DNA of 58,037 bases from Flavobacterium psychrophilum (GCA_945866505.1 CAMBHH010000001.1:1-58037); one strand, 5' to 3'. Counted from the stretch's first letter, positions 8,731-17,645 are shown. Program-made: numbers and translations. Notes: generated by a model not told the origin, from the sequence alone.

Positions 8731-9804
8731 ATGAAAATTAGTTTTCAAAAAACCTATAAGTTTGCTCTAGTCTCAGCATTATACATAAGTGTTTTTGCCT
8801 CTTTTTTTGCAATGTTTTTGGTAAAAGCAATGTTTAAATATCCATTTAAAAGTTTGCTTTCATTTGGTGCGGTATTCTTTTTTATAGTCTATATCTTTTC
8901 ATTTTTGGCCACACAATACCGAGTGGAACGATTCATTTATCGCAGGGTAAAGAAGATCTATGATGGCATTTCTTTATTAGAATCTAGTACTTTTTTAGAC
9001 CAACCCATAACAACCGATATTGAGGCTTTGACTAGAGAAGTTAAAAAGTTTGCCTCTGACAAAAAACTGGAAATCGAAATGCTAAAAGTTCGAGAAAAAT
9101 ACCGGAGAGAATTTTTAGGTAATGTTTCTCACGAACTTAAAACTCCTTTATTTACTGTCCAAGGTTATATTTCAACGCTTCTAGACGGTGCGATGGATGA
9201 TAAATATATTCGAAAAAAATATTTGAAGCGTGCTGAAAAGGGTGTTGAACGATTGATTTACATTGTCGAAGATTTAGATATGATTACCAAGCTTGAAGTA
9301 GGTGATTTAAATCTCGAATTTTCTGAATTTAATATCATCGAATTAATTCAAAATGTTTTTGACTTATTAGAAATGAAAGCCGAGAAGAAAAAAATTACTT
9401 TGGCATTCGAAAATCATCAACTTAAACCCACCATAGTCAAAGGGGATAAAGACAAATTGCAGCAGCTTGTAGAGAATTTGATAGTCAATTCTATAAAATA
9501 TGGTAAAGAAGGCGGCTTGACAGAGGTTAGTATCATCAATTTAACCAAGAAAAAAATCTTAGTTCGAATTACCGATAATGGCGAAGGAATAGAAAGTCAA
9601 AACCTTCCCAGAATTTTCGAACGCTTCTATCGCGTTGATAAAAGCGGAGCGCGCAGTGAAGGTGGTTCTGGTTTAGGACTCGCTATTGTAAAGCATATTG
9701 TAGAGGCTCATAAAGAAAAAATATATGTAGAAAGTGAATACCGTATCGGCTCAGAATTTTCTTTTACCTTGACCAAGGCGAATTGGAATAATACAAAGGA
9801 TTAA
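8731..9804 (+). CDS. PhoR-like sensor histidine kinase
   Basis: 357 residues from the ATG at 8731; a TTG nine codons earlier lies inside a promoter-like sequence and is rejected. Two membrane helices (about 11-32 and 43-60) are separated by only a short loop, so there is almost no periplasmic sensor domain and no PAS domain. Then come a linker helix region, the HisKA domain with the phosphoaccepting His134 in NVSHELKTP, and a HATPase domain (N box ENLIVNSIKYG, DNGEGIE, GGSGLGLAI). It pairs with the response regulator before it. The lack of a sensor domain suggests it senses membrane state or a partner protein. Confidence 0.9.
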   Translation: MKISFQKTYKFALVSALYISVFASFFAMFLVKAMFKYPFKSLLSFGAVFFFIVYIFSFLATQYRVERFIYRRVKKIYDGISLLESSTFLDQPITTDIEALTREVKKFASDKKLEIEMLKVREKYRREFLGNVSHELKTPLFTVQGYISTLLDGAMDDKYIRKKYLKRAEKGVERLIYIVEDLDMITKLEVGDLNLEFSEFNIIELIQNVFDLLEMKAEKKKITLAFENHQLKPTIVKGDKDKLQQLVENLIVNSIKYGKEGGLTEVSIINLTKKKILVRITDNGEGIESQNLPRIFERFYRVDKSGARSEGGSGLGLAIVKHIVEAHKEKIYVESEYRIGSEFSFTLTKANWNNTKD

Positions 9805-9816
9805 TTTAAGTCCTGT

Positions 9817-10569
9817 TTAATTCCATTTCAGCGAAATCTTTCCATCAAGACCAAACAGTTTTTTCTTATCGTCTTTCCAAGTAATGTATCCTAAAGTGGC
9901 ATTGAAGAGATAAAACACATATTTGATAGTATTTGCAATATTCAATATCATTACACTTTGCACAATTTTAGCAAGATTATAAAGTTGCCACATAATCCAA
10001 TTGTCTGGATACAATCGACTATTGTTAAAAGTACCGCCAAAACTAATTCCAGCAGGAAGTGCAATCGCAAAAAACAATTTCCAATCGATAGGTTTGTCAC
10101 TAAAATAGGTAAATCCAAGATAGTTTAAAACCAGAGACAAAAGCATTCCAAAGAATAGATTTCTATAAAAGATGCTGTCAATTGAGTTCAAAACCATTTT
10201 CTTTTTCCAAAATCGGAAAGCTACATAATTTCCAATAAACGAAATGGGATACGTTAATATCGCCGCGGCATTTCCCAAAAGATAATCTATTGTTCCACTA
10301 AGCGCTGTGTTTAAGGTGCCAATAAAATTTCCAAAATTATTTTTCTTAGTAATCAATCTAGTTGAAATCATAGAAAAACCAACATTGAAAATCGAAAAAA
10401 CCCCAAGTGGAAACTCGAAGCTCAATCCAAAGGAATGTATAGGTATGATAGTTTTGTGATACCCCAAATACATCGAACCAGCCAAAACGATAGCCAACCC
10501 AATAATGTCCAAATATTGGCTATTGGTAATTGATTTGATAGTTTTTATTGATTTTTCTGACATTTCCAT
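9817..10569 (-). CDS. pnuC: PnuC-family nicotinamide riboside/mononucleotide transporter-like membrane protein
   Basis: 250 residues from the ATG at 10569; the frame is open upstream only because an intergenic repeat happens to be readable. Seven or so hydrophobic helices, and the PnuC-type end (WQLYNLAKI, IKYVFYLFNA, GYITWKDD), where the Trp/Asn and Tyr residues line the substrate site in the family. It should import nicotinamide riboside or a related vitamin by facilitated diffusion. It lies 78 nt after polA on the same strand and may be co-transcribed with it. The family contains thiamine and riboflavin importers too, so the exact vitamin is not certain. Confidence 0.75.
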   Translation of the reverse strand: MEMSEKSIKTIKSITNSQYLDIIGLAIVLAGSMYLGYHKTIIPIHSFGLSFEFPLGVFSIFNVGFSMISTRLITKKNNFGNFIGTLNTALSGTIDYLLGNAAAILTYPISFIGNYVAFRFWKKKMVLNSIDSIFYRNLFFGMLLSLVLNYLGFTYFSDKPIDWKLFFAIALPAGISFGGTFNNSRLYPDNWIMWQLYNLAKIVQSVMILNIANTIKYVFYLFNATLGYITWKDDKKKLFGLDGKISLKWN

Positions 10570-10589
10570 AAAAAGATATTTTTTAAAAC

Positions 10590-10640
10590 AATCACTACTG
10601 ATCACTAATTCCGATTGCAATCGAAACTGAAAACTGAACG
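10590..10640. repeat. Degenerate 7-bp-period repeat between polA and pnuC
   Basis: Successive units ACTGATC, ACTAATT, CCGATTGC, AATCGAA, ACTGAAA, ACTGAAC run with a period of about seven. Similar stretches occur at 15565-15629, 19101-19135 and 23607-23666. Confidence 0.6.
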
Positions 10641-10647
10641 CTATTTT

Positions 10648-13506
10648 TTAATGTGCTTCCAACCAATTTTTCCCTAAACCAATTTCTACATCCAAAGGAA
10701 CATCCATTTTAAAAGCATTTTCCATTTCGTGTTTAATCATTGGTTGAATTTTTTCTAATTCGGAGTTGTGAACATCAAACACCAACTCATCGTGTACTTG
10801 CAACAACATTTTCGATTTCCAGTTTTCTGAAACTAATTTCTTGTGGATATTTATCATCGCAATCTTGATTATATCGGCCGCAGAACCTTGAATTGGGGCG
10901 TTTACCGCATTTCGTTCAGCGCCACTTTTTACCATCATATTGGCGGAATTAATATCTTTTAGATATCGTCTTCTTCCTAAAACCGTTTGAACATATCCAT
11001 TTTCTCTGGCAAAATCCACTTGAGTCGACATATAAGATTTTAGTTTTGGATACGTTGCATAATAAGCATCAATCAATTCGGCAGCTTCTTTTCTCGAAAG
11101 CGAAGTTTGATTGGAAAGCCCAAAGGCCGAAACACCATAAATAATTCCGAAATTCACGGTTTTGGCGTTACTACGTTGTGCTGCGGTGACTTCTTCCAAT
11201 GGCACATTGAATACTTTTGCAGCGGTACTTCTGTGAATGTCTTCGTTGTTTTGAAAAGCGGCAATCATATTTTCTTCGCCAGACAAAGCAGCAATAATTC
11301 GCAATTCTATTTGGGAATAATCCGCAGAAACTAAGGTGTAATTTTCATCTCGGGCAATAAATGCTTTTCGAATCAATCGTCCTCTTTCGGTACGAATTGG
11401 AATGTTTTGCAAATTCGGATTATTAGAACTCAATCGTCCCGTTGCAGCCACTGTTTGCATATAATCCGTGTGAACACGCCCTGTTTTTGCGTCAACTTGG
11501 TTCGGCAATGCATCTATATAAGTGCTTTGCAATTTTACCATTTGGCGCCATTCTAGAATGTCTTTTACGATTGGATTGTCTTTTTCTAGATAACTTAGAA
11601 TTTCTTCGCCAGTAGCATATTGACCGGTTTTGGTTTTCTTTTGTTTCGTTCCGCCAATTTTCAATTTGTCGAATAAGATATCACCGAGTTGTTTTGGGGA
11701 AGCCAAATTGAATTTTTCTCCAGCAGTTTCGTAGATTTTTTGCTCCAAAGCGGCACTTTCTTTTGCCATTTCTACCGACATTGATTTCAGAAATGGAACG
11801 TCCAGATTAATTCCTTCCAATTCCATCGCTGCCAAAACAGGAATTAACGGAATTTCAATTTCGTCAAACAGTTTTTTGGTTTCGGCTTTGTCGAGAATTG
11901 GGCTAAAATTTTGTTTTAATTGGAAGGTGATGTCGGCATCTTCAGCGGCGTATTCTTTGATTTCTTCCAAAGTTACGTCTCGCATCGATTTTTGATTTTT
12001 GCCTTTTTTGCCAATTAAATCTTCAATAGATTTTGGCGAATATTTTAAATAGGTTTCACTTAAAACATCCATATTATGACGCATATCTGGGTTAATCAAA
12101 TAATGCGCAATCATGGTATCAAACAACTTTCCTTTGATTTGAACACCATAATGTGACAAGATTTTCAAATCGTACTTGATGTTTTGACCAATTTTTTCGA
12201 TGGTTTCATTTTCAAAAAATGGCTTGAATTTGTCCGCTAAAACTTGTGCATCGTCTTGATTTTCGGGAAACGGAACGTAAAAGGCGCCGCCTTTTTCGAA
12301 TGAGAATGACATTCCAACCAATTCGGCGTTCAAGGCGTCAATTCCAGTAGTTTCGGTGTCAAAACAAACCGAAGTTTGATTCATCAAGTTTTGCATCAGC
12401 AATTTTACGGCAAAGTCGCCTTGAATACTTTGGTAAAAATGCTCTGTATTTTCCAATGTTGCATAACTCGAACTCGATTGTACTTCGCCACTTTCTTCAT
12501 CCGAAAATCCAAATAAATCAAACTGATCTTCATTGGATTTTTTAATGGGTGCTTTTTTAATTATTATTTCATTGTCGTTGCTATTGTCATTGCCATTGGT
12601 ATTGATTTCGTCGTATTCTTTTCCGGTTCCAAAATATTTGTCAAACTGCGCTTTCATCTGCCTAAATTCCAATTCCTGAAATAACTCGTCTGTTTTTTCA
12701 ACATCAGGTTTTGATAATTCGTAGTCGTTTTCATTAAATTGAACGGGACAATCTAAAAGAATTGTGGCTAGTTTTTTAGATAATAAACCCAAATCTGCAT
12801 TGGCTTCGATTTTGCCTTTTATGGCACCTTTCAATTGATGCGTGTTGGCCAAAAGATTTTCCATTGAGCCGTATTCTTTCAGGAATTTCTTTGCTGTTTT
12901 TTCGCCAACGCCTGGAAGTCCTGGAATATTATCTGCCGCATCGCCCATCATTCCGAGGAAATCAATCACTTGTTCTGGACGGTCGATTTCGAATCGAGCC
13001 AAAACTTCTGGAATTCCCCAAATTTCAATATCATTGCCCATTCGCGCTGGTTTGTACATAAAAATATTCTCGGAAACCAATTGGGCAAAATCTTTGTCGG
13101 GCGTTACCATAAAGACTTGGTAGTTTTCCCTCTCGGCTTGCTTGGCTAAAGTCCCTATCAAATCATCGGCTTCAAAACCGGCAACTTCAATAATAGGAAT
13201 GTGCATTGCCTTCAATAATTCTTGAATATACGGAACTGCAATTTTTATGGCTTCGGGTGTTTCGTCACGATGCGCTTTGTATTCTTGGTACATTTCGTAG
13301 CGATAATCACTACCGCCTTTATCGAAAGCTACGGCCAAATGATCAGGTTTTTCGCGTTTGATAACATCCATCAAAGCATTCATAAATCCCATAATGGCCG
13401 AGGTATCCATTCCTTTAGAATTAATTCTAGGGTTTTTTATAAAAGCAAAATAACCCCGAAAGATTAAAGCATAAGCATCGAGCAAGAAAAGACGTTTTTG
13501 TGACAT
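10648..13506 (-). CDS. polA: DNA polymerase I
   Basis: 952 residues, usual full length. The N-terminal 5'-3' flap nuclease domain (about 1-290) starts LLDAYALIFRG and includes GMMGDAADNIPG. The 3'-5' exonuclease domain keeps its metal residues (FDTETTGID near residue 390), so proofreading is probably intact. The polymerase domain has motif A SADYSQIELR, motif B RSNAKTVNFGIIYG and motif C QVHDELVFDV. It fills gaps and removes RNA primers in replication and repair. A lysine/asparagine-rich linker separates the nuclease and exonuclease parts. No exact promoter box was found upstream; TAGCATTTG on the minus strand has one base too many. Confidence 0.97.
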   Translation of the reverse strand: MSQKRLFLLDAYALIFRGYFAFIKNPRINSKGMDTSAIMGFMNALMDVIKREKPDHLAVAFDKGGSDYRYEMYQEYKAHRDETPEAIKIAVPYIQELLKAMHIPIIEVAGFEADDLIGTLAKQAERENYQVFMVTPDKDFAQLVSENIFMYKPARMGNDIEIWGIPEVLARFEIDRPEQVIDFLGMMGDAADNIPGLPGVGEKTAKKFLKEYGSMENLLANTHQLKGAIKGKIEANADLGLLSKKLATILLDCPVQFNENDYELSKPDVEKTDELFQELEFRQMKAQFDKYFGTGKEYDEINTNGNDNSNDNEIIIKKAPIKKSNEDQFDLFGFSDEESGEVQSSSSYATLENTEHFYQSIQGDFAVKLLMQNLMNQTSVCFDTETTGIDALNAELVGMSFSFEKGGAFYVPFPENQDDAQVLADKFKPFFENETIEKIGQNIKYDLKILSHYGVQIKGKLFDTMIAHYLINPDMRHNMDVLSETYLKYSPKSIEDLIGKKGKNQKSMRDVTLEEIKEYAAEDADITFQLKQNFSPILDKAETKKLFDEIEIPLIPVLAAMELEGINLDVPFLKSMSVEMAKESAALEQKIYETAGEKFNLASPKQLGDILFDKLKIGGTKQKKTKTGQYATGEEILSYLEKDNPIVKDILEWRQMVKLQSTYIDALPNQVDAKTGRVHTDYMQTVAATGRLSSNNPNLQNIPIRTERGRLIRKAFIARDENYTLVSADYSQIELRIIAALSGEENMIAAFQNNEDIHRSTAAKVFNVPLEEVTAAQRSNAKTVNFGIIYGVSAFGLSNQTSLSRKEAAELIDAYYATYPKLKSYMSTQVDFARENGYVQTVLGRRRYLKDINSANMMVKSGAERNAVNAPIQGSAADIIKIAMINIHKKLVSENWKSKMLLQVHDELVFDVHNSELEKIQPMIKHEMENAFKMDVPLDVEIGLGKNWLEAH

Positions 13507-13684
13507 TGAAATAGTTTTTGAGGTGTAAAAATAACAAACAAATGCTAATTTCGTGAACTAAATGTAACCAATAATCCGCACAGGCTATAATCTAAAAAAA
13601 CATCTTCGCTTTTTGCGTTAAATTTTTTCTAACAAAATCATTTTCTGCAATCATTCTTCGTTAATTTGTTAAAAATTTTAAAAA

Positions 13685-14920
13685 ATGGTATTTCGTTGGT
13701 TGATTCTTTTTCTAGTACTAGCAATAATTGAAGTCTATGTTTATCAGGCTGTAAAAACTTTAGTAAAAACAAAACCAGTTTTAGTTTCTTATCAAATTTT
13801 AAGTGTGCTGATTTTGGTTTACATTATATATTCTTTCACTCAGTTCGATCGGAAAATTGGGCAGACAAGTCAGTCAATGCAAACTATGGGTTTATTACTT
13901 ATGGTGTATATTCCTAAAATTATTTTGACAATAATGCTTTTGGGAGAAGATGTTTTTAGGTTGGGTTTTGGGTCTCTAAATCATTTCGTAAAGTTTAATA
14001 ATAGTGATGATTTTCTTCCCTCAAGACGAAAATTTGTCAGCCAAATTGGATTAGGTCTTGCTGCAGTCCCGTTTTTTTCTTTAATATATGGCATTACAAC
14101 CGGCAAGTACAATTATAAAGTAATCAAACAAGCTATTTTTTTTCCAGATTTGCCTGATGCTTTCGACGGTTTGACGATTACGCATATATCTGATATTCAC
14201 AGCGGAAGTTTCGACAATGCAGACAAAATTAATTATGCTATAGATTTAATAAATGAACAAAGCTCGGACTTAATTTTGTTTACAGGTGATATTGTAAATA
14301 CCCACGCCACAGAAATGCACCCTTGGATTGACACGTTCAAAAGGATAAAAAACCATAAATACGGCAAGTTTTCTATTCTTGGAAATCACGATTATGGGGA
14401 ATATGTAACTTGGTCAACGCAGAAGCAAAAAGAAAAAAATTTTCAAGAAATAAAGGAATTGCATCAGCAAATTGATTTCAAATTAATGTTAAACGAGCAT
14501 GCTTTTATTGAAAATGGAAATGATAAAATTGCCTTGGTTGGGGTTGAAAATTGGGGCGTAAATTTCAAAAAAGCAGGCGATTTACAAAAAGCTTCAAATG
14601 GATTATCCAAACAAGATTTTAAGATTTTGATGAGTCACGATCCTAGTCATTGGGATGCAGAAGTAAACAAACACGACAGAAATTTCCATTTAACTTTATC
14701 AGGTCACACACACGGAATGCAATTTGGTATAGAAATTCCTGGAATTCTCAAATGGAGTCCAATTCAATATTTGTACAAACAATGGGCTGGATTGTATGAA
14801 AATGCAGGAAGATATGTTTATGTAAACCGAGGTTTTGGTTTTCATGCTTATGCAGGTAGAGTTGGAATTATGCCAGAAATTACGGTTATTCAACTAAAAA
14901 AAGCTAAGAATGTAGCATAA
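13685..14920 (+). CDS. Membrane-anchored metallophosphoesterase
   Basis: 411 residues. Four hydrophobic helices fill the first 140 residues (including MVFRWLILFLVL and ILSVLILVYIIY), then a calcineurin-like domain with all metal ligands: DIHSG, GDIVN, GNHDYGEY, SHDPSHW and SGHTHGMQ. It should hydrolyse a phosphoester at the membrane. Similar bacterial proteins (YaeI/YkuE type) act on UDP-diacylglucosamine-like or other lipid-linked substrates, but which one applies here is unknown. It ends in a hairpin that also overlaps the promoter of the next gene. Confidence 0.85.
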   Translation: MVFRWLILFLVLAIIEVYVYQAVKTLVKTKPVLVSYQILSVLILVYIIYSFTQFDRKIGQTSQSMQTMGLLLMVYIPKIILTIMLLGEDVFRLGFGSLNHFVKFNNSDDFLPSRRKFVSQIGLGLAAVPFFSLIYGITTGKYNYKVIKQAIFFPDLPDAFDGLTITHISDIHSGSFDNADKINYAIDLINEQSSDLILFTGDIVNTHATEMHPWIDTFKRIKNHKYGKFSILGNHDYGEYVTWSTQKQKEKNFQEIKELHQQIDFKLMLNEHAFIENGNDKIALVGVENWGVNFKKAGDLQKASNGLSKQDFKILMSHDPSHWDAEVNKHDRNFHLTLSGHTHGMQFGIEIPGILKWSPIQYLYKQWAGLYENAGRYVYVNRGFGFHAYAGRVGIMPEITVIQLKKAKNVA

Positions 14921-14940
14921 TTCGTTTAAAATGCTACATT
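14909..14940 (+). terminator. Hairpin at the end of the metallophosphoesterase gene
   Basis: Perfect 10-bp arms AATGTAGCAT (14909-14918) and ATGCTACATT (14931-14940) with a 12-nt loop; the left arm includes the last codons. There is no long T-run after it. Its right arm contains most of the -7 box of the following gene. Confidence 0.55.
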
Positions 14941-14942
14941 TG
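14935..14942 (+). promoter_or_regulatory. -7 promoter box before the thioredoxin-fold gene
   Basis: TACATTTG, a full match to TAnnTTTG, 52 nt before the ATG at 14994. It overlaps the right arm of the preceding hairpin. No TTTG at the expected -33 distance. Confidence 0.4.
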
Positions 14943-14993
14943 TGAAATAATATCTCTTTTCAATAGATTTAGAAAATTAAATTCATTGGTTTT

Positions 14994-15290
14994 ATGTCAA
15001 AATTTGGAGAACTTATAAGCACTCATATTCCTGTGCTAATTGACTTTTACACAGATTGGAATGAATCATCTGTATCGATGCATCCAGTAATTAGGGATGT
15101 TGCAGCGGCTTTAGGCGATAAAGCAAAAGTAATTAAAATAGATGTTGATAAAAATAAAGAACTAGCCGAAGCATTGCGCATCAAGGGACTTCCTACTTTG
15201 ATGATTTATAAAGGTGGTCAAATGATTTGGAGACAATCAGGAGAATTAGATGCTAATTCAATAATCAATCTTGTTCAAGAATATCTTTAA
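14994..15290 (+). CDS. Thioredoxin-fold protein without any cysteine
   Basis: 98 residues, usual thioredoxin length. The fold is evident: VLIDFYTDW, the KIDVDKN strand, the cis-proline loop GLPT (Pro67) and the KGG turn. But the active-site CGPC is replaced by Asn23-Glu-Ser-Ser26 after Trp22, and the whole protein has no cysteine. It therefore cannot do thiol-disulfide exchange and may act as a chaperone, adaptor or binding protein. The framework is well kept, so it looks like a maintained gene and not a decayed one. Its stop overlaps the stop of the convergent deacetylase gene by four bases. Confidence 0.85.
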   Translation: MSKFGELISTHIPVLIDFYTDWNESSVSMHPVIRDVAAALGDKAKVIKIDVDKNKELAEALRIKGLPTLMIYKGGQMIWRQSGELDANSIINLVQEYL

Positions 15291-15937
15291 GAAAGCTTTT
15301 CAAAAACAAATCCTTTTTCTTTATAATAATTCAGTGCTTTTGGCAAAGTATATTCCAAGTGCGGAAATGCTTTGACACTGTCGTGAAAAACTATTATGCT
15401 TCCTGATGTCACCTTCTTTGTTGCGTTTTCTAAACATTTTTCTGCCGAAATGGTAGCGTCATAATCTGCGCTTAATACATCCCACATAATTATTTTGTAA
15501 CCTATTTGGCGCAACTTTTTTGCTTGTGAGGCTTTGATTTTTCCATAAGGAGGACGGAAAAGATGACAGTTGGCAGATTTTAGTTGGCTGTTTGGAGACT
15601 GACCATTAACCACTGACCACTTGATACTGTTTTCTAAATATTCTTCAGTAGAAGTTTTCCAGCCATTCAAATGATTGAAAGTGTGATTCCCTAACGAATG
15701 TCCTTTCTCTATTAGTTTTTCAACTATTTCAGGATGCTTTTCGATATTGTCGCCAATGCAAAAAAAAGTGGCTTTCGCGTTGTGTTTTTCTAACTCTTGT
15801 ACAACCCATTCGGTGATTTCAGGTGTTGGACCGTCGTCAAAAGTGAGGTAGATTTTGTTTTCAGTATTAGGAATATCCCAAATATAATTGGATAATAATT
15901 TTTTTATAAAACGGTTTGTTTTTATCCAATAAAACAT
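15287..15937 (-). CDS. Polysaccharide deacetylase (NodB/CE4) family protein
   Basis: 216 residues. CE4 motifs are all present: TFDDGP (Asp34, Asp35), NHTFNH (His85, His89), RPPYGK (about 128), DVLSADYD and VFHDS. No signal peptide is obvious; the N-terminus is basic and may be a weak anchor. It probably deacetylates peptidoglycan or another envelope glycan. Residues about 105-126, just before RPPYG, look inserted: this segment is coded by a 7-bp-period repeat like those found between genes here. The catalytic motifs on both sides remain in frame. Confidence 0.88.
   Translation of the reverse strand: MFYWIKTNRFIKKLLSNYIWDIPNTENKIYLTFDDGPTPEITEWVVQELEKHNAKATFFCIGDNIEKHPEIVEKLIEKGHSLGNHTFNHLNGWKTSTEEYLENSIKWSVVNGQSPNSQLKSANCHLFRPPYGKIKASQAKKLRQIGYKIIMWDVLSADYDATISAEKCLENATKKVTSGSIIVFHDSVKAFPHLEYTLPKALNYYKEKGFVFEKLS
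15565..15629. repeat. 7-bp-period repeat inside the deacetylase gene
   Basis: On the minus strand the units AGTGGTC, AGTGGTT, AATGGTC, AGTCTCC follow each other, then related AACTAAAATCTGCC sequence. The same kind of sequence is otherwise intergenic in this window (10590-10640, 19101-19135, 23607-23666). Here it is read in frame. Confidence 0.55.
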
Positions 15938-16139
15938 GATGTTAACTGTAAAATACTTTAATGAGGACTATTCTACATCATTAAAATTTTTAGTAGGTAA
16001 AAGCGTAATATTTCTGCATTTGTATGCATAAAATACCATTTATGTCAACAAAAAGCACTTTTCAAAACAACAAAAAAATTAATTATTGTGTTAAAAAATT
16101 AAAATTGATGTAGGCAACAAATGTATTGTTTTTAAATAT

Positions 16140-16165
16140 AAAAATCCGCTGAAAAGCGGATTTTT
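16140..16165 (-). terminator. Intrinsic terminator, works in either direction
   Basis: Perfect 11-bp arms AAAAATCCGCT (16140-16150) and AGCGGATTTTT (16155-16165) around a GAAA tetraloop (TTTC on the minus strand), 8 nt beyond the stop of the CBM48-like gene. Confidence 0.9.
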
Positions 16166-16173
16166 ATAGAATT

Positions 16174-16470
16174 TTAAACAGTTAAAACACCATTTTCTGT
16201 ACCAGCAAATTCATTCCAAATAAAAGAATCTGATTCGCTATCGTTTATATAAGAACCATCTACTAAATACTTGAATTCATAAGATGCATTTTTTGTTAAA
16301 TCAAAAACTCCTTTAAAAGTTCCGTTTTTTAATTTGGATAACTCACCTTCAGCTGGATTCCAATTATTAAAATCTCCTATAACTGCTGCTGTATTTGCTT
16401 CTTTTGCTTCAACCGAAAATGTTACTTTACAAATCGGTTTTGTTTTTATTAATTGTTTCTTGATTGGCAT
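16174..16470 (-). CDS. Small isoamylase early-set / glycogen-binding-like (CBM48) protein
   Basis: 98 residues from the ATG at 16470; the frame is open further upstream but codes nothing family-like there. The sequence VTFSVEAKEANTAAVIGDFN and the following NWNP, ...LKNG.FKGVFDL, YEFKYLVDG and WNEFAG match the early-set domain found in AMPK-beta, isoamylases and glycogen-branching enzymes. The protein consists only of this domain, so it should bind alpha-glucan or another partner and is not an enzyme. It is a single-gene unit with its own terminator. Such small proteins are common in Flavobacteriaceae; their role is not established. Confidence 0.8.
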   Translation of the reverse strand: MPIKKQLIKTKPICKVTFSVEAKEANTAAVIGDFNNWNPAEGELSKLKNGTFKGVFDLTKNASYEFKYLVDGSYINDSESDSFIWNEFAGTENGVLTV

Positions 16471-16710
16471 AACTATTTCATTTTTAGAATTATGGGGCAA
16501 ATATAACGTAGATATTTGAGTTTTCAATGTTTGAGGTGAAGATTTATGAGTATGGCAAAATTTTTCATAAAAATAGTATACATTCTTAGTTTTAAACAAA
16601 ATTATTTTTCAAATCAAAAATCATAAAACGTTTTCTCTTTTAATAATCTTCAAGGAAAAATATCGAGATTGCAAAATTATTTTTTACCTTTATAATCTAA
16701 ATCTTGCATT

Positions 16711-17052
16711 GTGGAAAAAGAACAACACGAACAGTACGAATACGCTAGAAAAAGGTTAAAACAAAAGAAAGGACTTTACTTTCATTTTGTCTTATTAATT
16801 TTGGGAAGTATATTTTTGTTTCTTGCCAATCATTTTACAATTTTTGGACTAACAGTAAATTGGGCTATTTGGGTAATTACATTTTGGTTTTTCCTTTTTG
16901 TTTTACATTTTATAAAGGTATATATAACGGATCGGTTTATGAACAAAAATTGGGAACGAGATCAAATAGATAGGCTAGTAGCTAAACAAAAGCAAAAAAT
17001 TGCACAATTGCAAAACCAAATAGAAGAAGGTTCTTCAAAAAATCCTTACTAA
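16711..17052 (+). CDS. 2TM-domain membrane protein
   Basis: 113 residues from a GTG start at 16711. Layout: an acidic/basic N-terminal stretch (EQYEYARKRLKQKKG), two membrane helices (about 23-42 and 48-70) and a charged coiled-coil tail with the repeated pattern KQKQKIAQLQNQIEE. This is the 2TM domain pattern, widespread in Flavobacteria, sometimes fused to histidine kinases or LytTR regulators; here it stands alone. It is three bases before folA and likely in one transcript with it. The function is unknown. Confidence 0.75.
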   Translation: MEKEQHEQYEYARKRLKQKKGLYFHFVLLILGSIFLFLANHFTIFGLTVNWAIWVITFWFFLFVLHFIKVYITDRFMNKNWERDQIDRLVAKQKQKIAQLQNQIEEGSSKNPY

Positions 17053-17055
17053 AAA

Positions 17056-17541
17056 ATGATTATTTTGATTGCGGCTGTTGCCGAAAATAATGCTCTTGGC
17101 AATAACAATGATTTGCTATGGCATTTGCCAAAAGATTTTAAACGATTTAAAGAAATTACTTCTGGACATTATATAATAATGGGAAGGAAAACTTTTGAAA
17201 GTTTCCCCAAACCGCTCCCAAATAGAACTCACGTTATTATTACACGACAAAAAGATTATGCTCATGAGGGATGTATTGTGGTTCAAAATTTGGAAAAGGC
17301 CATAGAAGTTTGTCCAAAAAACGAAGATATATTCGTTATTGGTGGTGGTGAAATTTACTCACAATCCATTCATTTAGCTGACCAGCTCGACATTACAAAA
17401 GTGCATCATTCTTTTGAAGCAGATGTTTATTTTCCAGAAATTGACCCCAAAATTTGGGAATTAACTGCTGAGATATTTAATTCGGCAGATGATAAACATT
17501 TATATAATTATACGTTTCAAACTTTCGTTAGAAAAAAATAG
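17056..17541 (+). CDS. folA: Dihydrofolate reductase
   Basis: 161 residues, normal length. Motifs: IILIAAVAENNALG at the start, LLWHLPKDFKRFK (the Asp after Pro-Lys is the catalytic acid), GRKTFESFPKPLPNR (cofactor binding), VIGGGEIY and the C-terminal DVYFPEID. It reduces dihydrofolate to tetrahydrofolate with NADPH. It follows the 2TM gene by three bases. Confidence 0.95.
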   Translation: MIILIAAVAENNALGNNNDLLWHLPKDFKRFKEITSGHYIIMGRKTFESFPKPLPNRTHVIITRQKDYAHEGCIVVQNLEKAIEVCPKNEDIFVIGGGEIYSQSIHLADQLDITKVHHSFEADVYFPEIDPKIWELTAEIFNSADDKHLYNYTFQTFVRKK

Positions 17542-17621
17542 TACCTCTAGAACCGTGTTATTTTCGCAACCAATAGATGAAGTAATTTACCGTTTACCAT
17601 TTATTTTCCAAAAATCTAGTT

Positions 17622-17629
17622 TACCTTTG
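17622..17629 (+). promoter_or_regulatory. -7 promoter box before ubiE
   Basis: TACCTTTG matches TAnnTTTG, 17 nt before the ATG at 17646. The expected -33 position is T-rich but has no TTG. Confidence 0.45.
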
Positions 17630-17645
17630 CTTCAAATTATAGAAA

